A model generated the notes under the pieces. It saw nothing but the letters and a program-made list of their open reading frames with translations, did no database searches and was not told the DNA's origin. From a virus: DNA of 27,499 nucleotides. Shown piece by piece: positions 22,083-27,499 of this stretch. The translations under genes were made by a program, and so were the position numbers. The stretch spans positions 1 through 27,499 of IMG/VR virus record IMGVR_UViG_3300020162_002577. One strand, written 5' to 3'. The number at the start of each line of letters is the position of its first letter. Position 1 is the stretch's first letter.

Positions 22083-23226
22083 ATTTGCCTTTCAGTTCAC
22101 CCGCTGCGCCAAGCAGCCAAGCGTCAAATTTTCCATAGAAGTTGCACGCGGCAGCCGCCCTCGCCGTATCTGGCTGAGGGTAGTTTTGTTCTGTGCACCG
22201 GATCGCCTCACCACGCCAAAAAGCCACCACATCCCGCCGTGGCATTAGGTCGAGCAAAGTCAAAGACGGGGAGGACGGGGCGAAGTAGAGGAGCTTCTGT
22301 TGCTTGTCCCCGCGAAGACATGAGGGGAGGCGGGTCAAGCGAACCGCACTCAGCGCGCCCGGATCAGCACCAGCCACCACAAGCCCCATGACCTTTCGCT
22401 TTTCATCATCCCATTCCTTCTTGCAGCGCGCATCTACACGCACCAGCGCATGCACCGAGCGGCCTCCCGAAGTCGTGATGGCCGCGATCCTCGGCATGAT
22501 ACGAGCCAAAGCTGCCAGCCAGAGCTTCACCGGCGCCTCATCACTCTCGAGGACCATCCATCTCCAGGCCAACACCGACTCCTCGGAGCGTCGGGACATT
22601 TTCCCAAGGCGAGGATTTGGGCGAGACTTCCCATCCACCGGCTGCGCGAGGAACCAAATGCCTTCTGGTCCCGAAGTCGGTATCCGATCAGTCGGCCATA
22701 TCGCTTGGCCTTGGCTTTTGTATTCAGAAAAGACCACGACTCTCTCACCGGCTGGAGCATTATAAAGCCGAGCCAGGAACTCCTCAGCCGAGACAGTAGC
22801 AGGATCGACCTCGGAACGATTCGCCAGCCAGATCAGATCGACCTTATCAGCGAGATCACCGGCAAGACGAGAGAGAGCATTGACATCAAAGATTCTCTTC
22901 TCAGGCGGTTTGGATTGGCGGACTTGAGCAAAGTGAGTTGACTCAGGAGCCGAAGCCGACCCGAGCAGATAACCGTCAGCACCAGGACCATTCGCCGCAG
23001 AGCGGATCTTGTGCTCGAGTTCGTGCTCGGTCCAACGATCCGCATTGCCCTGGTTCCACTCAGCCAGCAAAGCCAACGCATCCGAATGAGGAATCATAAA
23101 TCCCTTCACCAGAGATTTTGCAGCCAGAAGGGTATGGGTATGTCCACCAGCTCCAGATATAGCCGGACCCACCTTTGCCAGATAACGACGCGCGCGCTCG
23201 ATGACCGGAACTTTTTCCTTGATCAC
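22075..23226 (-). CDS. Primase, PriCT-like plus AEP-like (383 aa)
   Basis: The N-terminus 'VIERARRYLAKVGPAISGAGGHTHTLLAAKSLVKGFMIPHSDALALLAEWN' followed by 'WTEHELEHKI' is the helical domain common in phage primases. The C-terminal half carries archaeo-eukaryotic primase marks: 'MVLESDE' (about 224-230; D/E at the metal site), 'SGGRSVHALVRVDA' (253-266; the SxH motif) and 'VRLTRLPS' (about 294-301). Two starts exist: GTG at 23262 and GTG at 23226. I prefer 23226, which has GGAGGGG 3 bases before it. It is the first gene of a two-gene operon with the helicase; its promoter would lie in the att region. Confidence 0.65.
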   Translation of the reverse strand: MIKEKVPVIERARRYLAKVGPAISGAGGHTHTLLAAKSLVKGFMIPHSDALALLAEWNQGNADRWTEHELEHKIRSAANGPGADGYLLGSASAPESTHFAQVRQSKPPEKRIFDVNALSRLAGDLADKVDLIWLANRSEVDPATVSAEEFLARLYNAPAGERVVVFSEYKSQGQAIWPTDRIPTSGPEGIWFLAQPVDGKSRPNPRLGKMSRRSEESVLAWRWMVLESDEAPVKLWLAALARIMPRIAAITTSGGRSVHALVRVDARCKKEWDDEKRKVMGLVVAGADPGALSAVRLTRLPSCLRGDKQQKLLYFAPSSPSLTLLDLMPRRDVVAFWRGEAIRCTEQNYPQPDTARAAAACNFYGKFDAWLLGAAGELKGKCE

Positions 23227-23282
23227 AATCCCCTCCCCGTGCAGAGTCGCATCTTGTTGCACACCGGCGACCGCCCTAAAAA

Positions 23283-23448
23283 TGTGGGAGTCGTGTGGGA
23301 GTATCCCGCAAGTGCAACAAAATCAAGAAGTTCAACTGCCCTGTGGTGTAATGGTAAGGATGGCGACACTGCATAAGGCGTTGATTCACAGCAATAGCTT
23401 GCATCGTTTTGCAACATTTTTGTTGAGGTATGTGGGAGCATGTGGGAG
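23283..23448. other. Candidate phage attachment region (attP) with paired arm repeats
   Basis: TGTGGGAG occurs four times, as two close pairs: 23283-23290 and 23294-23301 (11 bp apart), and 23431-23438 and 23441-23448 (10 bp apart). The pairs flank about 130 bases next to int. One-turn spacing of paired direct repeats on both sides of a core is the pattern of arm-type integrase sites. The core contains CTGTGGTGTAATGGTAA (23341-23357), which resembles the 5' part of bacterial tRNA-Gln genes, and an inverted repeat CAACATTTTTGTTG (23412-23425). Confidence 0.55.
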
Positions 23449-23457
23449 TTTGATGGC

Positions 23458-24492
23458 ATGGCACACTTGATTCGCAGCGATAAGTCTCGTTTCTGGATTC
23501 TGAGGTCCAGAGATCTGGATACGGGACGATGGAGAGAACGCTCCACCAGATGCGATGCGGAGGACTCTAAGGCGACTCGCCGAGCGCAGCGTATGGCGGA
23601 GGATGCGACGAGGCTGGAAGCGCAAGTCGGGCCTACCATCAAGGGTGAGTTTAGCGCTTGGGTTCCTGACTTTCTCGAGCGGCACTTCACGAATGTTCGA
23701 TCGTTGAAGCGGTATCGGCTGGCTTGGGCGAGGCTCTCGGAGTGGCAACGCTTGAGACGGGTGCGGCATCCGGCGGCGGTACGTTTTGAGCATGTGCAGG
23801 ACTTCCTTGATTGGAGAAGGGCAGATGGGGCTTCGCAAAATACGGCCCGGCTGGAGTTGAAGTTTTTCTCCTTCGTCATGCAGGAGGCCATGCGCCGCGA
23901 GTGGGCTGATAAGAATCCGCTGGCGTTGGCTAAGGTGCCGCGTAAGGCATCGAAGGTGAAAAAAGAAATCAACGACGATGAGTTTAAGGTGGCTCGGCAG
24001 GCGTTTACGGCCCGCGACGGCGCGCCTTGGATGCTCACTGCTTTTGAGATCTGCGCGAATCTAGGCTGCCGATTCTCCGAGTCGGAGTTTGGGAAGGATG
24101 CGGTCGATTTTGATAAAGGCATGGTGACTATTGTGGATTCAAAGAGGGATGACACAGACCCGAGGAAATCTTTTTGCGTGCCTCTTCCTGCTACTTTGGC
24201 CGCCCATCTGAAGGGGGTATTTGAGAAGAGAGACCGCACTACCCCACCGCTCGGACTGAGCGGGGAGCATAATAGGCAGTTCAACAAAACGCTGAAGGAG
24301 GCCACGGGCGCGACCTCCCATTCGTTGAGGGTCTCCTTCGTCACTCGTTGCCACCGAGCGGGGCTGACGGAAGCGCAGGCCATGCGACTCACGAACCACT
24401 CCACTCGTTTAGTGCATTTGATTTATTCGCGGTTGAATTTTTCGGATGCTCAGGATGCGGCTGCAAAGGTGCCCCCGCCTGGTGGGATATAA
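23458..24492 (+). CDS. int: Tyrosine recombinase / phage integrase (344 aa)
   Basis: All the catalytic residues can be seen: R205 (GCRFSES), K229 candidate (VDSKRDD), H288-x-x-R291 (SHSLRVSF), H314 (LTNHST) and nucleophile Y323 (HLIYSRL). The N-terminal 60 residues form an arm-binding-like domain (HLIRSDKSRFWILRSRD), and residues 60-160 are the SAM-like core-binding domain. ATG at 23440 is also in frame, but it is within the att repeats and has a ribosome site only one or two bases away; ATG at 23458 has GGGAG at a suitable distance. The gene is convergent with the excisionase-like gene and overlaps its 3' end by 104 bases. It catalyses integration and excision at attP. Confidence 0.92.
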   Translation: MAHLIRSDKSRFWILRSRDLDTGRWRERSTRCDAEDSKATRRAQRMAEDATRLEAQVGPTIKGEFSAWVPDFLERHFTNVRSLKRYRLAWARLSEWQRLRRVRHPAAVRFEHVQDFLDWRRADGASQNTARLELKFFSFVMQEAMRREWADKNPLALAKVPRKASKVKKEINDDEFKVARQAFTARDGAPWMLTAFEICANLGCRFSESEFGKDAVDFDKGMVTIVDSKRDDTDPRKSFCVPLPATLAAHLKGVFEKRDRTTPPLGLSGEHNRQFNKTLKEATGATSHSLRVSFVTRCHRAGLTEAQAMRLTNHSTRLVHLIYSRLNFSDAQDAAAKVPPPGGI

Positions 24493-24631
24493 AATCTCGC
24501 ACCCAGCGCACCGTTGTCTTTCGACCGTAAAACGGACACCCTTTTAGCTTCATGTAGGCGATCTCGCGGAGAGAGAGACCGATGGTCTCTGCGATTTCAT
24601 TTGGAAAGTGCAGACGGTCAGGGTCCATCAT
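24389..24631 (-). CDS. Excisionase-like small DNA-binding protein (80 aa)
   Basis: Reads MMDPDRLHFPNEIAETIGLSLREIAYMKLKGCPFYGRKTTVRWVRDF. The pattern 'f.nEiAe.iGlS.rei...k..GcPf.gr.t....v..f' is a MerR/Xis-like winged helix, as in helix-turn-helix excisionases. The tail is Pro/Asn-rich and probably disordered. The ATG overlaps the stop of the DUF551-like gene (ATGA). Its position opposite the integrase 3' end and in the early operon fits a recombination directionality factor, but a small regulator is also possible. A longer frame to 24745 is rejected. Confidence 0.6.
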   Translation of the reverse strand: MMDPDRLHFPNEIAETIGLSLREIAYMKLKGCPFYGRKTTVRWVRDFISHQAGAPLQPHPEHPKNSTANKSNALNEWSGS

Positions 24632-24822
24632 ATCTCGGGTGGGTTGGGGAATGGGGCCCAGTGGAGGACGGGTTCGTCTATGGCGTCTGCGCTGACGTAG
24701 CGCCATTGACCGGCATCGAGGAAGCCGGTCCAGACTTCGCCGCATTGCAGATGGATGAGGACGGTGGCGTCATCGTCTGGCAGATCTTCATCTACCGAGC
24801 GCCAGTTTACTGAGGCGCTCAT
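24628..24822 (-). CDS. DUF551-like small protein (64 aa)
   Basis: Reads MSASVNWRSVDEDLPDDDATVLIHL, then 'GEVWTGFLDAGQWRYVSADAID' and 'PVLHWAPFPNPPEI'. The pattern 'W.s..e.lP.d...Vl.......v..G......W.........v.hW.plP.pP' is that of DUF551, a short phage-associated domain of unknown function. It is complete for that family. Its ATG is in a TAATG overlap with the preceding gene, and its stop is in an ATGA overlap with the next. A longer frame upstream is an Arg/Pro-rich shadow. Confidence 0.75.
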   Translation of the reverse strand: MSASVNWRSVDEDLPDDDATVLIHLQCGEVWTGFLDAGQWRYVSADAIDEPVLHWAPFPNPPEI

Positions 24823-25478
24823 TATTCGACCCCTTTCTCGAGCGACATGGCGGAGCATGTGCGGTGGATGGCGGCGATGGGTTGGAGGAGGTCGCGGACC
24901 ATGCGGAGGCGGCGGGCGTCCCACTCGTGGGGAAATCCATCGTCTTCCTTGACCTTGCGGAGCCAGAGGTTGAATTGCATGTGGACGCCTTCGATGGTGA
25001 CGAGGCCGACGCTGCGGTCGTTGACGTTTAGCCTCGGCTTGGCGTCTTCTTCCCGGGTGACTTCTCCGGCTTTGATGCTGTTTTGGAGTTCGAGCGGGGT
25101 GAGCTTTTCCGTGCGGGCTCGGTCGAGCCACTCTTCGGCATCGTAGGAGTTGGCGCAGAGCTTCGCGGCGACGAAGGCATGGGCATCGCTCGGGGCGGAG
25201 GGGTGAGATCCATCGAGCTTCTCGAGGGCTTCGGAGGCTTTGAGGTCTTTAAATTCAAACTCCAGTTGCTTTTCGGCGGCAAGCACGATGGCGTCGCCAA
25301 ATTGGCGGCGGCCTTCCATGCGCCAATCCGTCATCCACCGGAGACTCGATCCCCTGGCGGCGTGGACGTAGCGTCCGATTTGCTCCCATTCTTCTTGCGT
25401 GGGGGTGCGGAGGAAAGCGAGTTGGCCGCGCCAAAAGGTGCAAAGGCCATCGGGTAGTGTGAGGTCTGTATTTGTCAT
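24822..25478 (-). CDS. Hypothetical early phage protein (218 aa)
   Basis: Soluble, charged protein. It opens with MTNTDLTLPDGLCTFWRGQL and 'TPTQEEWEQIGRYVHAARGSSLRWMTDWRMEG'. It then has 'DAEEWLDRARTEKLTPLELQNSIKAGEVTRE' (about 113-143), which resembles the 'WL..A....ls..eLr..I..g' segment seen in plasmid or phage replication and partition-type proteins. The last part is helical (QFNLWLRKVKEDDGFP). I do not recognise the whole. It overlaps both neighbours (ATGA at its start, TAATG at its stop), so it is part of the tight early operon. Function unknown. Confidence 0.6.
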   Translation of the reverse strand: MTNTDLTLPDGLCTFWRGQLAFLRTPTQEEWEQIGRYVHAARGSSLRWMTDWRMEGRRQFGDAIVLAAEKQLEFEFKDLKASEALEKLDGSHPSAPSDAHAFVAAKLCANSYDAEEWLDRARTEKLTPLELQNSIKAGEVTREEDAKPRLNVNDRSVGLVTIEGVHMQFNLWLRKVKEDDGFPHEWDARRLRMVRDLLQPIAAIHRTCSAMSLEKGVE

Positions 25479-26317
25479 AAAAAGGAGGATAAAGTTTTTG
25501 AACGATCTAGAACGCTTGACTTTAGAACATTACGAACAAAATAACTTGCTTGGTTTTTATCCTCATCACTGATCACGATTTTAGTCAGACCTTGCTTGTC
25601 TTTATTAAAAACACGAAAGCCTCTTGCCAGAGATTCTCGATGTTCGACTGCTTTTGCCTTTCCGCTTTCCACCTGTCGAACAAGGGATTTTGCACTTTGG
25701 GACATCTCATCAAAATTAAGAGTGCATAGAGCTCTATATTGTTTGAAAACAAAGTCTGGATCTTCTCCGGCCATTATTTCAATGCAGGCAGCAAGTTTCA
25801 TCGGTGCAGAAGAGTAAAACTTACGCCTTTTATTACAAAATTCTACAAGAGCGCGGGTTGCATCTTGAAGTCCGCTTTCAATTATCGGCCTCATTTGAGA
25901 AATTGTTGGTTTATTGCAGCCGAGCGCATATTGGCAACCCAGTCTCATTACATCAGCTACATCACGACCTTCTCCAAGTCGGTCAGCATAATTGCGAACG
26001 ATACCGATATCGGTTACTTCGTAGGCAGATGGATCAAGACCAAAGACAACCACTGACCAGAATGATTGACCGCTTTTAATGCATGCGTTCAAACGGTGAT
26101 GTGCATCTCGCAACCTACCTTCGCTATCAAAGCCAATACCTTGGCTTGTGACGAGCCACTCCCCTCTTTTCATAGCTCCTGCAAGTAGATCCACATACCA
26201 ATCTCTCAAAGTTCGATTGCCTGGACTTGTTTCCAGCATTTCTTTCGCGATAGCCGGAGTGATCTTCATCAGGACAGCTTCTGCGATGTCCCTTACATAT
26301 TTAGTTTTTATACTCAT
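25475..26317 (-). CDS. ParB/sulfiredoxin-fold-like phage protein (280 aa)
   Basis: The N-terminal 110 residues fit the ParB-like fold found in many phage and plasmid proteins: 'ITPAIAKEMLET' and 'GNRTLRDWYVDLLAGAMKRGEWLVTSQGIGFDSEGRLRDAHHRLNA', then 'SFWSVVVFGLDPSAYEVTDIGIVRNYADRL'. The usual 'l.DGqHRl.A' is 'LRDAHHRLNA' here. The C-terminal helical part is unassigned. The ATG at 26317 has AAAGGA upstream and overlaps the HTH gene stop (TAATG). The DNA is clearly A+T-richer than its neighbours. Probable role: DNA-binding or nucleotide-dependent regulation; not proven. Confidence 0.65.
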   Translation of the reverse strand: MSIKTKYVRDIAEAVLMKITPAIAKEMLETSPGNRTLRDWYVDLLAGAMKRGEWLVTSQGIGFDSEGRLRDAHHRLNACIKSGQSFWSVVVFGLDPSAYEVTDIGIVRNYADRLGEGRDVADVMRLGCQYALGCNKPTISQMRPIIESGLQDATRALVEFCNKRRKFYSSAPMKLAACIEIMAGEDPDFVFKQYRALCTLNFDEMSQSAKSLVRQVESGKAKAVEHRESLARGFRVFNKDKQGLTKIVISDEDKNQASYFVRNVLKSSVLDRSKTLSSFL

Positions 26318-26895
26318 TATTTTTCCTTTCGTTTTGCCCACGATTTTGTTGCGGCGGCGCGGTAGGTCTCCCGTGAGCTGGAGCCTTTGCGAAATTTGAA
26401 GACGTTGATTTTGAGGAGGTCGGCCCATGTTGTGACGTAGTAGCTCATGAGGGCGCGGGTGACTCCGAGCTCTCGGGCGACTTCGGCTTGGCTGTGGGTG
26501 CCGTTGAGTTCGGCGAGGCCGGTGGCGAGGGCGAGGCCACGCACCAGGGCTCGGAGGTTTTTGGTGGGTTTGCAGAGGAAGGAGACGATGAGGTTGAGCT
26601 GCTCGGCTTTGGCCCATTCGATCTCGCGGGCGATGGTGGAGAGATGCCAGGCATGGACGCGCTCGGCTTCCTCGAGGCCGAGGCGGAGATCTTCGGCGAG
26701 CTTCCACTCGGGGCGGTCGACGTCGAAGGCGGAGTCGGGGTCGGGGAATGACTCCAGATACTCGGCATCCACGGTGGACAGGGCGGAGATGGGGGTGAGG
26801 GTGGCCTCGATGGTCGCTCGATCGAGGGGCTCGAGGCCGTCGAGCCAGTTGCGGAGGAGGGTGTCTTGCTCGATTTCTTGTGGCGTTTCCTTCAT
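26317..26895 (-). CDS. HTH DNA-binding protein, hypothetical (192 aa)
   Basis: The segment 'NGTHSQAEVARELGVTRALMSYYVTTWADLL' (about residues 132-162) is a clear helix-turn-helix. It is preceded by 'VSFLCKPTKNLRALVRGLALATG', a helical stretch. The N-terminal third is acidic (LTPISALSTVDAEYLESFPDPDSAFDVDRPE). ATG at 26895 is preferred; a TTG start at 26904 overlapping the upstream stop is also possible. It is located in the early operon between a small Pro-rich gene and the ParB-like gene. It could regulate the early genes or the iteron-like sites, but no target is shown by the sequence. Confidence 0.65.
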   Translation of the reverse strand: MKETPQEIEQDTLLRNWLDGLEPLDRATIEATLTPISALSTVDAEYLESFPDPDSAFDVDRPEWKLAEDLRLGLEEAERVHAWHLSTIAREIEWAKAEQLNLIVSFLCKPTKNLRALVRGLALATGLAELNGTHSQAEVARELGVTRALMSYYVTTWADLLKINVFKFRKGSSSRETYRAAATKSWAKRKEK

Positions 26896-26900
26896 AGAGA

Positions 26901-27080
26901 TCAATCTTGGGCGAGTTGGGCGCGGAGTTGGCGGAAGGCTTCGCGGATCTCTTCGGGGGTGGCGGGGTCTTCGGGTGGTTGAGGGGGCGCGAGGGGTTTC
27001 GGGGGAGATTGCCGGCGGGTGAGGCGCTCGACGGCGGCGAGGTGGCGGCGGGCGGCGGAGATGTGAGCTGTGAGAGTCAT
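26901..27080 (-). CDS. Small Pro-rich hypothetical protein (59 aa)
   Basis: Reads MTLTAHISAARRHLAAVERL, then a Pro-rich linker (SPPKPLAPPQPPEDPA) and 'TPEEIREAFRQLRAQLAQD'. The first and last parts are amphipathic helices. No motif recognised. It begins 8 bases after the stop of the 29-residue membrane peptide, behind an A-run, with no Shine-Dalgarno sequence, and ends in the TTGA that may start the next gene. Likely translated by coupling within the early operon. Confidence 0.5.
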   Translation of the reverse strand: MTLTAHISAARRHLAAVERLTRRQSPPKPLAPPQPPEDPATPEEIREAFRQLRAQLAQD

Positions 27081-27088
27081 AGTTTTTT

Positions 27089-27178
27089 TTATTGGGTGTC
27101 TTCGTCGGAAATGAGCCAGAGGAAGTAGGCGGTGAAAAGGAGTGCCAGGATGAATCCGATAACGATCAGGAGTTTCAT
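27089..27178 (-). CDS. 29-residue single-span membrane peptide
   Basis: Reads MKLLIVIGFILALLFTAYFL then WLISDEDTQ. Residues 3-23 form one membrane helix, followed by an acidic tail. The ATG overlaps the stop of the 45-aa gene as ATGA, and the stop TAA is followed by the next gene. It could be a small lysis-related or regulatory membrane peptide, but short phage ORFs of this kind are often uncharacterised. Coding status is supported by the tight overlap and clean hydrophobic pattern. Confidence 0.5.
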   Translation of the reverse strand: MKLLIVIGFILALLFTAYFLWLISDEDTQ

Positions 27179-27312
27179 TCTTGGTCTTCTTCAAAGCGGC
27201 GGCGGCGGGCCTTGCGGGCGCGCTCGCGCTCGCATTCGATCCCAAGCTGGAAAGTGGTGTAGAGCGACATCATGACCAGGCAGGCGGCGACGATTGCGGT
27301 GGTGTCGCTCAT
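27175..27312 (-). CDS. 45-residue membrane protein with basic tail
   Basis: Reads MSDTTAIVAACLVMMSLYTT, then FQLGIECERERARKARRRRF and EEDQE. There is one membrane segment (about 5-22) and a strongly basic cytoplasmic-type tail. It has the best ribosome site in the window: AAGGAGG eight bases before the ATG. The ATG overlaps the stop of the upstream partial gene (ATGA), and the stop overlaps the 29-residue peptide. A longer frame to 27453 is an Arg-rich shadow. Function unknown. Confidence 0.6.
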   Translation of the reverse strand: MSDTTAIVAACLVMMSLYTTFQLGIECERERARKARRRRFEEDQE

Positions 27313-27499
27313 TTTGAGGACCTCCTTGCGAGAAGATCGTGGAGGGCGTTGCGTTGGCGCTCTAGGCGGCGGCTGCACTCGCGGAGGGGAATGCCGTAAG
27401 CGGTGCCGCTGGCGGCGACGGCGGCTTCGGTCTCGGGAGTTTCGGTAGTCCAAGCACTCTCGGGGAGGGCTTCGGCGCGGTCTCGGTCGGCTGCGATCT
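27309..27499 (-). CDS. Hypothetical early protein, C-terminus only (partial)
   Basis: An open frame from the right edge to TGA at 27309 codes for 62 visible residues: IAADRDRAEALPESAWTTET, then PETEAAVAASGTAYGIPLRE and CSRRLERQRNALHDLLARRS. The last part is an amphipathic, Arg-rich helix. The stop overlaps the next ATG (ATGA), so it is translated with the 45-residue membrane protein. It continues beyond the window. Confidence 0.5.
   Translation of the reverse strand, partial: IAADRDRAEALPESAWTTETPETEAAVAASGTAYGIPLRECSRRLERQRNALHDLLARRSSK

Noticed and set aside
23338-23412. A complete tRNA gene
   Set aside because: Only the first 17-20 bases look like a tRNA; the D-stem partner, anticodon stem and T-arm do not pair.
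23223-24404. 393-codon open frame on the minus strand
   Set aside because: Antisense to the integrase, which has all catalytic residues; this translation is Ser/Arg-rich without a domain.

Overview
The window is a stretch of a lambda-like, tailed temperate phage (siphovirus type), not an ordinary chromosomal region. The evidence is a head-to-tail gene order on one strand: small and large terminase, a short gene in the gpW position, lambda-type portal, ClpP-class protease/scaffold, major capsid, connectors, tail tube, tail-assembly chaperones, tape measure, tail tip and fibres. A tyrosine integrase and a replication module complete the phage. The high G+C, the GTG/TTG starts and the fibre proteins with Ig-like, RCC1-like and LamG-like domains would suit a Verrucomicrobia (Opitutae-like) host. 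That host call is inference only.

Layout, read in the direction of transcription (right to left, minus strand). 27499-24389: a tightly packed early/accessory operon of small genes, nearly all joined by ATGA or TAATG overlaps. It includes two tiny membrane peptides, an HTH protein, a ParB-like protein, a DUF551-like protein and an excisionase-like DNA-binding protein. 24492-23458: the integrase, on the plus strand and convergent with that operon. 23283-23448: a probable attP with paired TGTGGGAG repeats. 23226-20457: primase and AAA+/SF3-type helicase, closed by a strong terminator (20403-20430). 20147-20398: an iteron-like repeat cluster in a 481-base gene-free region, followed by a GGAAC-rich segment beside the small terminase gene. 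19975-1: the late operon, from terminase through head, connectors, tail and fibres, and running off the left edge inside a LamG-like gene. One gene in this block is on the plus strand: a TM2-domain membrane protein (17365-17682), which looks like a moron.

The most notable signals are: (1) an exact lambda-type slippery heptamer GGGAAAG directly before the stop codon of the tail chaperone gene, giving a G/GT pair; (2) a TTTGACA word found nine times on the sense strand, always shortly upstream of a late-gene start (one of them an internal start that would give a separate scaffold protein); (3) the iteron-like cluster; (4) an attP that has phage genes on both sides, which fits a free or circularised phage genome rather than an integrated prophage; and (5) an A+T-rich island in the tail-fibre region that carries a sulfotransferase-like/zinc-ribbon fusion.

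No lysis genes (endolysin, canonical holin), no CI-type repressor, no complete tRNA and no CRISPR array were found in this window.
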